Shown: positions 1-10,639, counted from the stretch's first letter. The stretch: 64,000 bases of DNA from Ichthyophis bannanicus (GCA_033557465.1 JAWIIG010000025.1:9044501-9108500); one strand, 5' to 3'. The notes: generated by a model not told the origin, from the sequence alone. Made by a program: numbers and translations.

Positions 1-1465
1 TTCAGCCAGTAATGTGGTATCATCAGCATAGCGAAGGTAATAATAAATTAATAGTAATTTGAATTAATTAATAGTAATTTGAAAAAAATTGATAAATTTG
101 AAGACAATTTTGCTTGTTGTGGCAAATCATGACATCTAGGAGGTTTTTTTCAATATTTTATTTGTTTTCAGCACACCAAAATACATGGAAATTAGATGAA
201 AATAATCAAACAGCTTTTTAGTCGCAGACCATATTGTACACAAGAGTGTGTTCATTTTCAAGGTAATTAGCACCTAGTTGCACACAAAATATATTAAAAT
301 CTAGTGTGCATATCACCTCTGCAAAAAAGCAGAATCTTAAAAAACATGGTTATATAAATTAGAGTGTAAAACTCCATACAGATATAACTAAAATACAATA
401 AAATGGACCAGAAAAATATAAATAAGTAATAAGACAATAATATAAAAGAAACATACGTGAATAAAAACTGAATTATGGGCATTCAATTAGAAAGATAACG
501 GGAAGCCCACGAAGCAAAGCAAAAATATTGTAACTGAGCTATCAAAAGCATAGTGAATCATAGCAGAGCAGACACATGTCCAAGGATCCCAAAATCATGT
601 AGAACTAAGATACATAGGCATAAAAGTGCCAAGCTGTCATTAAATTGAAGATGAAGGTACAGGCAGCAGTAAAAATATATAATATAAATAATACATAACC
701 GTAAAAAATGAATATGTCAATAAAAAATGTTCTGTTAAAAAAACATTTCACAGAAGACAGTATCAGAAAAAGATTGCATAAGAATATCGAACTATTATAA
801 AATGTAAATGGAAAGGCCAAATATCAGGTGGGAGCATTGAGTATGTAAAACCGCCACATGTATGGTAAAGAGAACCACAATACCAACTCAACCAGCAAAG
901 AGCACAGAGTTGTGTTATGAAACGACTTGCGGATGGCTGAATGTTAAACGGAACTCCAAGTATAATAATAAATACTTGCTAAAATATATTTAAGACTAAA
1001 ATGCGAATGATTGTAAAAATATACGATGTTTGACATGAAAACACCGTAAAAAAATATATAACATACTTAGCTAAAAAATGTACATAAAAATTGTGTCCAA
1101 AGGGCAATCAAATAAAACTATGTAATATAAAGCGTAAAAAGACCAGTAACAAATAGAACCGGCAAGATGTTTATCAAAGTATTATCAAAAAAACTGTTGA
1201 TGCACACTGTAGCCTGTCATATCTCATTGCTGTCTAGGAAGAGACTCCTGACATCGCAGTAGGTTTCAGCTATCTGTGCTGTAGAATCTGTTTGAGGAAT
1301 AAATCCAACTCCATCCCCTAAGGCCATTATTTGTTTTAGTTTTTTGTTTTTTTTTCCAGGTTGCTTTTAAAAAAAAAAAAAAAAAAAGAGAGAGAGGGGG
1401 CAAATACTGAAAAAGTGTGTTTGTGGCAACACATTTTTAGTTCATTGTTTACCCAGTAGCTAAGG
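1..1465. other. AT-rich unclassified stretch
   Basis: No gene is recognisable. The sequence is strongly AT-rich with many short A and T runs, and its short minus-strand ORFs (294-482, 605-820) are low-complexity, rich in Phe, Ile and Leu, and match nothing I know. The texture resembles the AT-rich part of repeat R (27545-29862), but I could not align the two convincingly. A decayed interspersed repeat is the likeliest explanation. Confidence 0.4.
1369..1400. repeat. poly(A)/GA tract
   Basis: A run of about 19 A is followed by a short GA repeat and a G run. It may be the A-tail of an old plus-strand retrotransposed copy, but no flanking duplication is clear. Confidence 0.6.
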
Positions 1466-1785
1466 ATTTGCATATGTGAGGACTATCCTATCCTGCTTGT
1501 CCACAGAGAAAACACACCAAGTGTTCTCCATAGACAACAGGATTCAGTATGAGGCTTCACAAAACCTTCCCACCTCCCCTAGGGGTTGTAGTTTATACAA
1601 AGTTATAATATTAGATTGAGGCGGTGAGCACGGGAGCAGAAGGTGAAAAGTGACATACATGCACAGTGATTTGTTTCCAAATACTTCTAGAAACTGGGAA
1701 GCTGCTCTCATGCTCAGTCTCTGTTAATGACGTCACCCATATGTGAGGACTCATATCCTGCTATCCACAGAACTTGACACTACTC
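1466..1785 (+). repeat. decayed right end of a DIRS element
   Basis: The piece contains the DIRS right-end signature seen in intact copies of this window. A catatgtgaggact motif is followed by a cctgcttg half, then its near-complement with a caggattcag core (the ICR). Next come the conserved acctcccctagg block and a right-ITR-like stretch ending with catatgtgaggact and tatcctgc. It is more diverged than the other copies and has no coding part attached, so it is a solo, old remnant. Confidence 0.65.
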
Positions 1786-1935
1786 ACAAACTTGGTAATC
1801 TTTCACTCTTCTTTCTCTCCACACATACAATAGATGGCTAAAACTTGTCTGAGGATTAGCCTTGCAACTGTGTACTGAATGGATTAAAGAGAAAAAAAGA
1901 TGATTCAGGAGACCAGTGAGAAGGTTGCAAGAGTC

Positions 1936-2140
1936 TTTCTCCGGAAACAAGCAGGAAGTCAGTCCTCACATATGGGTGACGTTGACGCCGACAGAGCCCG
2001 CGTGGAGCAAATCCCCAGCTTTCAAAGTAAGCCTTTGGGAATTGCTACCACTCATGTGTGGTCCCCTTACCATCCAAGGGTGCCATCTTGCTCAGTCTCC
2101 TTTTTTCCACGGAGCCCATCAGACGTAGTCTGTCCCGGAA
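1936..2140 (+). repeat. left ITR of C1
   Basis: This stretch is the inverse of the right terminal part at 13855-14048: cctcacatatggg, the agcctttggga block, the accatccaagggtgccatct block and cagacgtag all recur on the opposite strand. Confidence 0.75.
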
Positions 2141-2263
2141 AAAGTTGATTTTTTTTTTGTGCCTTTTTGGCTGTTTCCAGTCTCTCGCCGGTACCCTTTC
2201 CCGCCCCGGCCTCGGTACCTCAGTATTGGTTTGGTTCCTCTTTTTTCTACTAAGTTTTATTTT

Positions 2264-2432
2264 TCTTCCAGGAACAAGCAGGAATGTAGTCATCACATAT
2301 GGGTATCGTTGGTACCGACGGAGCCTGCGCGGGAACGCTCCCCAGCGTCCAATCAGAAAGCCTTTGGGAGCATCCCACAGCGCCTGCGTGCTGCCTTCCC
2401 GCCTTTCCCAACTGCCTCTCTCCAGTTCTTCT
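2264..2432 (+). repeat. left ITR of A1
   Basis: About 165 bp are repeated in inverse orientation at 12000-12184. Shared blocks include the palindrome-like ggtaccgacggagcctgc, gggaacgctccccagcgtcc and gggagcatcccacagcgcc. Confidence 0.85.
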
Positions 2433-2599
2433 TTTTCCGCGGAGCCAGCAGGTCGTGTTCCTGTCACCGCAGAAGAATTTCCTTATTTCTTATTTCTTTA
2501 TTTCTTTTTGTGGTCGCGTCTGTCTACCGGTACCGCCAGTCTTTCTTTTCTTATTTCTGTAAAAAAAATTCTTTTTTCCTTTTCTTCAGGTGCACGCAC

Positions 2600-4281
2600 C
2601 TCTTTTGGGCCTTAGGCACCAAGTGTGGCGGTACCATTTCCGTCACCGACACCCATGAATGGTGTTTAAAATGTTTAGGTCCTAACCACTTTATCACGGA
2701 TTGTGTGTCCTGTGCCATGATGTCTAAAAGAGGGCAGCAGAACCGAGCTGCCAAGCTCAGTACCCTGTTTCCCTCTGATGCGGCTTCGGTGGCATCGACG
2801 TCTTCCAGGGCTGCTGCTTCCTCCCGTGGATCTCAGGTAACTAAACATAAATCCAGCCAGTCCTCGAAGGGTAGATCTCCTTCTAAGCATCGAGATGCCT
2901 CTGGCGTTGCCCTTGAGGATTCTGCATCGGCAAAATTACCCCGGCAGGAGGCTTCGGCTTCCAAAGCATTATCGGGGTTCCAGGATGTTCTCGATGGCTC
3001 GGCCTCGACAGATCTCCTGGTGCCATGCTCTGGGGTACCGGTGGTCTCCACCGGTACCGACATCCAGGCATTGGCGGCGTCCATGGACCAGAGAATTCTG
3101 GCTATGGAACGCAGTCTGGCGGCTTTCCTTGCGACATCGACACTCTTGGTACCGCGACCGACAACTCCACCGTTACTGGCATCGGTACCGGTACCGATAG
3201 CATTGGCATCGCTGTCTGCTCTGCCGGTACCCTGTCCTCCGATACTCTCCGGTACCGATTCTCCTTGGTTGGTACGGGTATCGGGCTCTGCAGGAGCATC
3301 CGGACAGACGATACTTCGAGTCCTCAGAAGAATCTGAGGATTCTGAAAGTTCTGTCGATGCAGTGATGCTTCTTCCAGAGGAGTCGTCCTCCCCTAAACG
3401 CAGGATGTCTCCTCCAGAGGACATGTCCTTCCAAGACTTCATCAGGGAGGTGGCTCAGGGCCTGTCCATTACTGTGGCCTCTGAAACAGGCCAAGGAGTT
3501 GGAAATTTTACAATATCCCAAAACTCCTGAGGAGGCAGCTACCTTACCCATTCATGATATTCTATATGATCTCATGTTGAGGATGTGGGAAACACCTCTT
3601 ACCATCTCAACTCATTCTCGTAGATTGGATACTATGTATTGAGTCCCTCCTTGTCCTCGGTTCCATAAGACTCAGCTTCCTCACCACTCTATTGTGGTGG
3701 AGTCAGCTATGAGAAGGATCAGAAGTGCAAAAAGACATGCCTCTAATCCTCCAGGACGTGAGTGCAGAACCCTGGATGCTTTTGGACGTAGTGTCTTCCA
3801 AGCTTCCATGCTTGCTGCAAGAATCACTTCCTATAGTCTCTATATGGGAATGTTCCTAAAGGAGGTCACAGATAATTTACAGACTTTAAGTCCTTTCATT
3901 TCTGAGGATAAAAGACAGGACTTTCTCACTTGGATCATATATGCCCAAGATGTTTCTAAATTCTCTAACTGGGCAGCCTTTGACTGCTTTGAGTGTATAA
4001 GCAGAACCTTGGCTATCGCCATAGGTGCACGTAGAATTGCTTGGCTCCAGGCATCTGATTTAGAGCTCTGGTACAAGATAAATTGGGAAATATCCCTTGT
4101 ACTGGTGAGAACCTGTTTGGTAAAGATTGTCAGGAAAAAGCCAATGAAATGGATGCTGAAAATTCCACCTTGGATAGACTATCCAAGTCCACTGCTGATC
4201 CTGTTAGAAAGAAGTTGTTCAAGAAAAGATCTTTTTCTAAAAAGAAAAGATTTTATCCTGCTTATGGTCAGAAGGCATCTT
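2600..4281 (+). pseudogene. A1 Gag-like ORF1 (interrupted)
   Basis: This is the DIRS ORF1 product, a Gag-like protein. The N-terminal Cys/His segment reads CGGTISVTDTHEWCLKC. The usual start with MEKPASGFKKC is missing, because the sequence joins the leader directly to this segment. A Ser/Lys-rich linker follows (to about 2940), then a Pro/Val/Thr-rich part. The conserved C-terminal domain (SFQDFI, then LDAFGRSVFQASMLAARI at about 3770) is split over frames with a stop near 3640. The C-terminal domain is of the type known to have been exapted in vertebrate LAP2-alpha. An L1-like insertion cuts it at 4297, and the last codons resume at 8361-8450. Confidence 0.75.
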
Positions 4282-4297
4282 CTGCAGGTCAGTTTTC

Positions 4298-4543
4298 TTT
4301 TTCTTTTCTTTTTTTTTTTTATTAAAATTTCAGTCAATTACAATAACCAAATAAGTAAAGGTCAATCAGAAATACAAAAACAAGAGAAAGAAAACTGCCT
4401 CTTAGAAATTATTATATAGGAAATAAACATCCATGATACAGTCCACATCATGAAACCACGCTGCTCACCATTCAAAAGAAAAAAGCATACAATTAACAAA
4501 GAAAAATAGGGTCTAAGACCCAAAATAGGAGGTCAATTATTTA
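4298..4543 (-). repeat. 3'UTR and poly(A) tail of the HAL1-like element
   Basis: About 220 bp lie between the ORF1 stop (4544-4546) and the A-rich tail. The last part (ttatttggttattgtaattg on the minus strand) resembles the corresponding end of the second copy near 28741-28765, which supports a shared family 3' end. Confidence 0.6.
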
Positions 4544-4637
4544 TCACTGGTCTGATTCTACCACTTTCCTGTCAGCCACAAAACTTTCTAAATGAAGTAC
4601 ATCAGTAAATACGTATGAAGCATCACCGAGACCAATA
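4544..4637 (-). pseudogene. C-terminal end of L1-type ORF1p, beyond the L2 insertion
   Basis: The minus strand reads SYVFTDVLHLESFVADRK and stops a few codons later at 4544. The second copy has the equivalent NVSHLEKFLSDRQSG ending (about 28497-28560). So the L2 element split one ORF1, whose last roughly 28 codons lie here. An HLExFxxDR pattern at this place matches the usual C-terminus of L1-type ORF1 proteins. Confidence 0.65.
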
Positions 4638-6815
4638 ATTTTTTATTTTATTTATTTAACTATTTCTTTTATACCGCCCCTTCCAGAGATCAAGGGCGGT
4701 TTACATATAACAAGTTAACAGTCATGTACACAGTTTGTATACATTTTACATAGAACATAGAACAATAGAAATCAACTATTTACATTAAACAGTAAATATA
4801 ACATTTATAGGTATTAAAGCAAACACATTAAACTTTATACAAATGAATATTTACAGTGTGTGGTGTGTGGGGCAGGAATTGGTGTAGGTGCTGGAATTTA
4901 GTTCCTTTTTTCGTCTTCAAGGTGTGAGGGGGGGGGAAAGTCTTGTGGTTACATTGTTGGGTTAGGGGATTAAGGGAGTTTGTGTATGTGTGACCATGTT
5001 TGTTGTGGAGCTGGCTTTGGGGGTATAGGGGATTTCGAAGTGTTCAGTGAACAGGTAGGTCTTTAATTCTTTTCTGAATTGGGTGAGGTCTCTTATGGTG
5101 CGAAGTTCAATAGGGAGGTCATTCCAGAGTGTAGGGGCAGTGAATGAGAATGCTCTGGAGCTAGTGGAATTCTTAGTTTTACGGATGGCTTTTGGTATGA
5201 TGAGGGAGTGGGCCGCGTTCTGTCTGAGGGTCCTTGTCGATGTTGGAGATTGCAGTAATGTGGATAGGTGTGAAGGGGTTATGTCATTTATGAGTTTATA
5301 GGTTGTTAGGATAATCTTATATTTGATTCGGCTGTTTATAGGGAGCCAGTGGAGTTCCAGCAGTATTGGGGTTACGTGGTCTGTTAGGCGAGCTTTAGAG
5401 ATTACCTTTGCACAGATGTTTTGTGCTCTTTGGAGAAGGTATATGCTTTTTTGGGGGAGGCCTATTAGGAGACTATTGCAATAGTCGAAGTGTGGGGTGA
5501 TCAGTGTACTTACTACGGATCTAAAGTCTTGTGTTTCAAGGAGTGGCCTTAGGTGCTGAATAGTTTTGAGTTTATAGAAAATGGTTTTTACTATTTGTTT
5601 TATGTGTGGTAGCATGGTGAGGGTGTGGTCTATTATTACTCCTAAGTATTTTACCTGTTTTCTGACGGGTATGGAGGTTTTGTTGATTGTGATTGTTTCT
5701 GGGTATGTGTTCTCAGTCGTGGGTGGTCTTGTCACAAACATTGCCTCAGTTTTTTTGAGGTTTATGCTAAGGTGGTTAGTTTCCATCCAGGAGGAGGTCT
5801 CAGCCATGCATTTGGATAGCGAGTCATATGTAGGGTTTTTAGCATTTATGGGGATAGCTAACATGATGTCATCGGCATATATAAAATGGTTAATCCTGTG
5901 TTTTTTAAATATGTCTGTTATCGGTTGCAGGTACAAGTTAAATAAGAGGGCTGAAAGGGCTGATCCCTGGGGTATTCCCTGTCCTTGAGGGAATGTTTCT
6001 GATGCTTGTTGGTCAATTTGGACTCGTATTAATCTATGTGAAATATAGGATTTGAACCAGTTAAGGACAATCCCGCCTATTCCTAGGTTTTCTAATCTGT
6101 TGATCAGTGTCATGTGATTAATGTTATCGAAGGCGGCAGAGATATCTATAAATAGGAGTAAGAAGCCTTGATGTTTGTCATCTGTGCCCTTGATGAGGAA
6201 GTCCATAAGGGTGATTAGGAGGGTTTCTACTCCATGGAATGGGCGGAAACCAAATTGGTGTGAGTCAAGGGGTTTGTGTTCATCAATGTGTTCTTGTAAC
6301 TGAATTTGAATTGTTTTCTCTATTATTTTGGCTATGAATGGAATGCTGGCTATGGGTCTGTATGAATTCGGGTCTTTTGAGTCGAGCTTATTATTCTTTA
6401 TTATTGGTCGGAGTGTTGTGAGTTTTAGGGCATCAGGCATGATGCCCTGTGAAAGGGATTGGTTAACGATGTATTGTATATTTACCACCAGTTCATCTCT
6501 TGCACTCTTAATCCATGACACGGGGCATGGATCGAGTGGGGAAGTGGTGGTGTTTATCATAGTTATGATTTTGAGGAGTTGTTTTGTTCTACCAACTGGA
6601 AACTTGTCCATTCATGTGAGATTTTCGTGTTTGATAATACAGGAGTTGAGGTAGTGGTTTTGTTTTTTAGTTTTTCTGCAAAATGTTTTGCTAGTGTTTG
6701 TATATTTATTGCTTGTTGTTTAGGTTCGGTGTTATTAGTTTTGGTTAATGTTTTTACTATCGCGAATAACTCCCTTGGGCGGTTGATGGATGAATTTATT
6801 ACTTTGGATTTACAA
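4638..6815 (-). mobile_element. 5'-truncated L2/CR1-group LINE
   Basis: The 3' end lies at 4638-4660 on the + strand, as a short run of the L2-type aaat repeat in complement. It is preceded by a hairpin (ccgcccttgat...aaggggcgg on the minus strand, 4675-4705) shared with other L2-type tails here. The truncated 5' end is at about 6815, where L1 ORF1 codons (FPCK) pass directly into KVINSSINRPRELF, the linker normally found between endonuclease and RT. No target duplication is evident at this inner insertion. Confidence 0.75.
4962..6611 (-). CDS. L2-type LINE reverse transcriptase (5'-truncated, 549 codons open)
   Basis: This is the reverse transcriptase part of a non-LTR ORF2. The RT motifs are in order: the SYRPIASIPFIAKIIEK finger region, DSHQFGFRPFHGVETLL, FIDISAAFDNINH (first catalytic Asp), QGIPQGSALS, and YADDIM (catalytic pair, about residue 245). 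The C-terminal region has the L2/Rex-type HWLPINSRIKYKI block and LWNDLPIELR. The endonuclease is absent because of truncation, so the Met used here is only an internal one and the frame continues upstream to the junction. The long open frame suggests a young insertion. It cannot move on its own. Confidence 0.8.
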   Translation of the reverse strand: MDKFPVGRTKQLLKIITMINTTTSPLDPCPVSWIKSARDELVVNIQYIVNQSLSQGIMPDALKLTTLRPIIKNNKLDSKDPNSYRPIASIPFIAKIIEKTIQIQLQEHIDEHKPLDSHQFGFRPFHGVETLLITLMDFLIKGTDDKHQGFLLLFIDISAAFDNINHMTLINRLENLGIGGIVLNWFKSYISHRLIRVQIDQQASETFPQGQGIPQGSALSALLFNLYLQPITDIFKKHRINHFIYADDIMLAIPINAKNPTYDSLSKCMAETSSWMETNHLSINLKKTEAMFVTRPPTTENTYPETITINKTSIPVRKQVKYLGVIIDHTLTMLPHIKQIVKTIFYKLKTIQHLRPLLETQDFRSVVSTLITPHFDYCNSLLIGLPQKSIYLLQRAQNICAKVISKARLTDHVTPILLELHWLPINSRIKYKIILTTYKLINDITPSHLSTLLQSPTSTRTLRQNAAHSLIIPKAIRKTKNSTSSRAFSFTAPTLWNDLPIELRTIRDLTQFRKELKTYLFTEHFEIPYTPKASSTTNMVTHTQTPLIP

Positions 6816-6867
6816 GGGAATTGCAAAAAGAACGAAGCACCCAGGGCTAACACCTGCGGCTTCAACT

Positions 6868-7812
6868 TTAGAATTGGGTGCTGCGGGCGACATCAGGGAA
6901 AATATTGATCCGCTGGCCACAAAACTTAGTCAACTTCACCTTAAAAAAGGCACGAAGAATACGTTGCTTCATTTCAACCGAGGTAAAAGTGACTAGCAGA
7001 GTGGCCCGCGTACCAATATTATCCTGTGAGTCCTCCAAAAAGGCAGTAAGATTCTCTAGTGGGGCAACAATCTCATCAAGACCACCCTCTACCACATTAA
7101 CTTGCTTGACTGAGGAGGGAATGTAGTATAAAGTAGAAATATCAATGGAATCTGAAATGGCCAACACATCTTTAAAATACTTATCCAATAAGATTTTATG
7201 AGAAAGCAAGGAGGAATAAGGAAAATTAAGAAATCGCAAATTGCAAGATCTAAAGGAATTCTCCAGGGCTTCAACCTTATTATGTAGCAACAATGAATCC
7301 TTTATACCAACAACTCTTGAGGTATGTAAAGGGAGAATCTGGGATTCCAATGTCTTGACAGCCAAATCAACAGCAATAATTTTCTCATCAAGCTGCTCCA
7401 GGGCCACTGTGGCCTCTTGTGAGAAAACTGATAGAGAATTTAGGGACGTTGAAACTTTATTATCAATAGATTTTAGAGCCCCCCACAAGTCCCACATGGT
7501 AATCTCCGAATCCGGAGAAACAGAGGGAAACTCAGAGGAGGAAACCACCTCTGAAAACAACACAGGAGTGGGTAACTTAAGAGAAGGTAATTCCCTCACC
7601 AAAGAGGAGGACTGGGTAGAGTGACCAGACATATCACCAGGAACAGGGCATAATGGAGGAGATCTTCCGCCTGGGCTCAGAGACGGCCCTTCGGGAGAAG
7701 ACTGTGCCAACGGAACAGGAGTGAAATGCTTATCTAAAGGCCCAACCGGTTTAGACTCTCCGGGAACATTCCCCGAAGCCTTACTCCCGGTCTTGGACTT
7801 ACGTTTCCCCAT
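6868..7812 (-). pseudogene. L1-type ORF1p of the HAL1-like element
   Basis: The start is Met at 7812 (MGKRKSKTGSK), after the GC-rich leader. A Pro/Ser-rich N-terminus is followed by a coiled-coil-like heptad region (about residues 115-180, through LLLHNKVEALEN). The RRM-like core follows (NLRFLNFPYSSLLSHKILL, then ATLLVTFTSVEMKQRILRA), and FPDVARSTQ marks the C-terminal domain. The frame stops right after STQ. A small deletion relative to the 28365 copy (where QLRRRQFL follows) shifts it, and the protein continues in another frame as KPQVLALGASFFLQFPCK up to the L2 insertion. It probably acted as an RNA-binding chaperone. Confidence 0.75.
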
Positions 7813-8034
7813 TATAGGAAATAACCACGCACATAAAGCTATAACATCCCGGTCCAACAGCAGCAGTAAAAAAGATAAAACAAAAGAAAAGAAATACCGC
7901 GGAGTGGTGCTGCGAAGTGGCGTCGAAGGGGCCCTACAGGCCCCTTTGACCACGCCCCTTCGACACACACCCCGCGCACACGCCCCGCGTCACACAATGA
8001 CCTCAAAAATATAGTACCAAATAAGACCCCAATA

Positions 8035-8344
8035 AGGGCTGTCCGATGAGTGCCTGCCCGTTGGAGTAAGGAGAATCCCGGACTTCAGCTGCAGCGGCAA
8101 CAGCAGCCTCCCGAGCCGATGTCCTGGCTCTATACACCTCCATCACAAGAAGCAGCTGGTTCACAACTCTCACCTCCCAACACAGCTTTATTCCCCTAAG
8201 GGAAGTCCCCAGAGGTAGGGCTGTCCGGTGAGTGCCTGCCCGCTGGAGTAAGGAGAATCCCGGACTTCAGCTGCAGCGGCAACAGCAGCCTCCCGAGCCG
8301 ATGTCCTGGCTCTATACACCTCCGTCACAAGAAGCAGCTGGTTC
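8035..8344 (-). repeat. tandem 5' leader repeats of the HAL1-like element
   Basis: Two copies of a roughly 128-bp GC-rich unit (8035-8162 and 8217-8344) are spaced exactly 182 bp apart and differ at only a few positions. They lie upstream of ORF1 at the 5' end of the minus-strand element. Tandem 5'UTR monomers with promoter activity are known in some L1 families, so a promoter role is plausible but inferred. Confidence 0.75.
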
Positions 8345-8520
8345 CTGCAGGTCAGTTTTCAAGCAAACGTCAGCAACCACCCAAACAGAAGAAAGCAAAG
8401 GCTGCTAGGCCTCCACCGGCCCAGCAGCCCCAGCCTCCTCAGGGCCTTTGACTTTCAGCTAGAGAACTTAGCCTTTCTGGTTCTGGAGGGACCAGAACCG
8501 TCCACCATTCCAGGAAGGTT

Positions 8521-9528
8521 ATGTCATTTTGCCCCAGATGGGGGCAAATAACAGCAGAGCATTGGACACTCTCCATCATAAAGGAGGGGTACAAACTTCA
8601 TTTTTCAAGCATGCCCCCTCACACAATAGTGAGGCAGTTCAATTTTCCGACCTCTCTCATCAACCTGTTAGGTCAGGAGGTTGCCATCCTTCTTGCCCAA
8701 GGGGCAATAGAAGAAGTGCCTCTTTATCAATAGGGCACAGGGTTCTATTCCCCTTATTTTCTTATTCCGAAGAAAACAGGGGGATACAGACCTATCTTAG
8801 ATCTCAGAGAATTGAACAAATTCCTTGTCAAGGAGAAATTCAAGATGATTTCTCTTGGAGCTCTGCTACCATACCTTCAGATTCAAGATTGGCTTTGTTC
8901 TCTAGATCTCAAGGATGCGTACACCCATGTCCTCATCCATCCAACCCACAGAAGGTTCCTTCGGTTCCTTTCTCAAGGAAAGCACTACCAATACAGGGTA
9001 CTTCCTTTTGGTCTGGCCTCAGCACCAAGGGTGTTCACGAAATGCATGGCTGTGGTAGCAGCATTTCTCCGCACTCTAGGAATATTCGTCTTCCCTTACT
9101 TGGACGACTGGCTCATTCGAGCTCCAACACAGACAGAGGCCAAGACTTCTCTATCCTGCACAATGCGTATCCTTCAGTATTTAGGGCTGGTAATAAACAT
9201 CCCAAAATCCAGTCTAACTTCCACTCAGTCTTTAGAGTTCATAGGAGCTTTCCTGGATACCACAAGGGCAAGGGCCTATCTTCCCCAGGCCCGTTGCTTT
9301 CACTCGGTGCAGTTAGCTTCTCAAGCAGTGCTAAAGCCTCATCTAACTGCTCGAGAAATGTTGCAATTACTAGGCCACATGGCATCCACCGTGCATGTGG
9401 TTCCATATGCTCGCCTCCACATGAGGGCAGCTCAGTCGACTTTCCACCCAATGGACCCAGGCATCAGGGTGCCTGTCAGACAAAATAGCAAACACATTTT
9501 GTCCCTCCAATGGTGGAGGTCCACTTAA
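8521..9528 (+). pseudogene. A1 reverse transcriptase
   Basis: This is a DIRS-type RT. The conserved start is PRWGQITAEHWTLSIIKEGY, then YFLIPKKTGGYRPILDLREL, SLDLKDAYTHV (first catalytic Asp, about 8910), LPFGLASAPRVFTK and FPYLDDWLI (catalytic YLDD, about 9095). The connection region TAREMLQLLGHMASTVH follows. One internal stop (8731-8733, after EVPLYQ) splits the frame, and a second stop ends it at 9526. Otherwise the catalytic residues are kept. Family A copies at 18049 and 50100 align throughout. Confidence 0.85.
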
Positions 9529-9534
9529 AACCTG

Positions 9535-10630
9535 TTGCTGGGGTGCCCTTTTCAACAACCCTTACCCCAAGCAACTCTCACAACAGATGCTTCTCCAAAG
9601 GGTTGGGGAGCTCATCTGCAAGACTTCTCCACCCAGGGCACATGGTCTCCACAAGAGATTTGTCTACATATCAATCTCTTGATACTCAGAGCAATTTTCC
9701 TGGCTCTGCGAGTGTTCCACTCCCTGCTCAGCTACAAGACAGTCCTCATTCATATGGACAATCAAGTAGCCATGTTCTGTGTGAACAAGCAGGGGGGGGA
9801 ATGGGCTCTCTGTCGCTTTGCAATGAAGCTTTGCGACTATGGGCCCTCGCCAGAGAGCATCAGATTCATCTGCTGGCAGAATATATTCCAGGCATTCAAA
9901 ACTCTTGGGCGGACAGACTCAGTCAAGTTCTACTTCCACCCGCGTGGTCTCTGCATGCAGACCAGGTGACCAGGATATTTCAACTTTGGGGAACCCCGGA
10001 CATAGACCTCTTTGCAAGTTTATTTTATTTATTTATTTACTTACATTCTCTTATATACCGCGCTATTCTGCATCAGTGCGGTTTACATTGAACAAACTGA
10101 AATTATATTGAACAGGGCATTATAACTTGGAGATAACTATTTTACAGGAAACATGGGCTATGGAGGGTTAAGTGGCTTGCCCAAGACCACAAGGAGCACC
10201 TGTGGGACTAGAAACCCCAGTCCTTCCGGCCCAAGGTTGCTGTCCTCTAGTGGGATTTGAACCCACGACCTTCCGGCCTGAAGTACCTTGTCCCAACCAC
10301 TAGGTCATTCCTCCACTCCACACAAGTCCGTGGAATGCCAAACTTCCCCGGTTCTGTTCCAGAATTCCGGCTCAGGCCAGGGATGCTTTCCTCCTTTACT
10401 GGGGTCAAGACTTTCTGTATGCCTTTCCACCCATTCCCCTAATTCCCAAAACCCTCTTCAAGCTTCAGAGAGACAGAGGCCACATGATTCTCATAGCACC
10501 ACATTGGCCACGGCAAGTGTGGTACCCTTTGCTTCTACATCTCTCTCAAGCTCCCTCCCTAGAGTTAGGGTCTGCTCCAGATCTCCTATCTCAGGAGAAC
10601 GGAATGTTATGGCATCCCAATCCCCAGTCT
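9535..10630 (+). pseudogene. A1 RNase H and methylase-like region (broken by SINE)
   Basis: RNase H residues are visible in the order TTDASPKGWGAH (Asp), INLLILRAIFLAL (the usual Glu of LELRA is Ile), HMDNQVAMF (Asp) and, after a frameshift, WADRLSQ (Asp). The methylase-like DLFAS segment is interrupted at 10019 by a SINE and resumes at 10323 with the PWNAK equivalent, followed by the API/HWP...WYP block near 10500. Loss of the RNase H Glu and several frameshifts make it inactive. Confidence 0.7.
10020..10322 (-). mobile_element. tRNA-derived SINE with MIR/L2-like 3' part
   Basis: The SINE is minus-strand and flanked by the short duplication caagt (10015-10019 and 10323-10327). From its 5' end it has an A-box-like tgacctagtggttggg, a B-box gggttcaaatccc (near 10250), a segment ggtcttgggcaagccactta typical of MIR/L2-derived SINE tails, then the L2-type hairpin and an aaat repeat. 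It uses the same 3' hairpin as the LINE tails here, which suggests that an L2-type RT mobilised it. Confidence 0.75.
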
Positions 10631-10639
10631 CTGCATCTC

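Larger units (their letters stand above)
4298..8344 (-). mobile_element. ORF2-less L1-like element (HAL1-like), carrying a nested L2
   Basis: The element is on the minus strand. A 16-bp target duplication, ctgcaggtcagttttc, flanks it at 4282-4297 and 8345-8360. From its 5' end it has tandem GC-rich leader repeats (8344-8035), an L1-type ORF1 (7812 to about 6816), an L2-like insertion (about 6815-4638), the ORF1 C-terminus with a stop (4637-4544), a short 3'UTR and a poly(A) tail (T-rich at 4298-4320 on the + strand). No endonuclease or RT ORF2 of L1 type lies between the ORF1 stop and the tail. It is probably mobilised in trans by an L1 enzyme, as with mammalian HAL1. Confidence 0.75.

Noticed and set aside
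294..820. Minus-strand hydrophobic ORFs resembling membrane proteins
   Set aside because: They arise from AT-rich DNA (Phe, Ile, Leu, Tyr codons), and the same effect occurs at 28657-29337 in repeat R.
1490..1780. Possible CRISPR or hairpin array from repeated catatgtgaggact motifs
   Set aside because: The motif is the DIRS terminal sequence, present at every DIRS end and ICR. It has no regular spacers, and the window is vertebrate.
2058..2615. Long open frame across the A1/C1 leader (185 codons)
   Set aside because: It reads through ITR sequence and a T-rich leader, and equivalent frames recur in every ITR copy. It has no family motif.
4287..8344. Template-switch chimera of L1 ORF1 and L2 RT as a single new gene
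   Set aside because: The in-frame join at about 6815 suggested it, but the ORF1 C-terminus continues on the far side of the L2 (4637-4544), so a nested insertion explains it better.
10020..10322. tRNA gene suggested by A and B boxes
   Set aside because: The boxes belong to a SINE head. No cloverleaf closes, and a MIR/L2-like tail follows with a target duplication.
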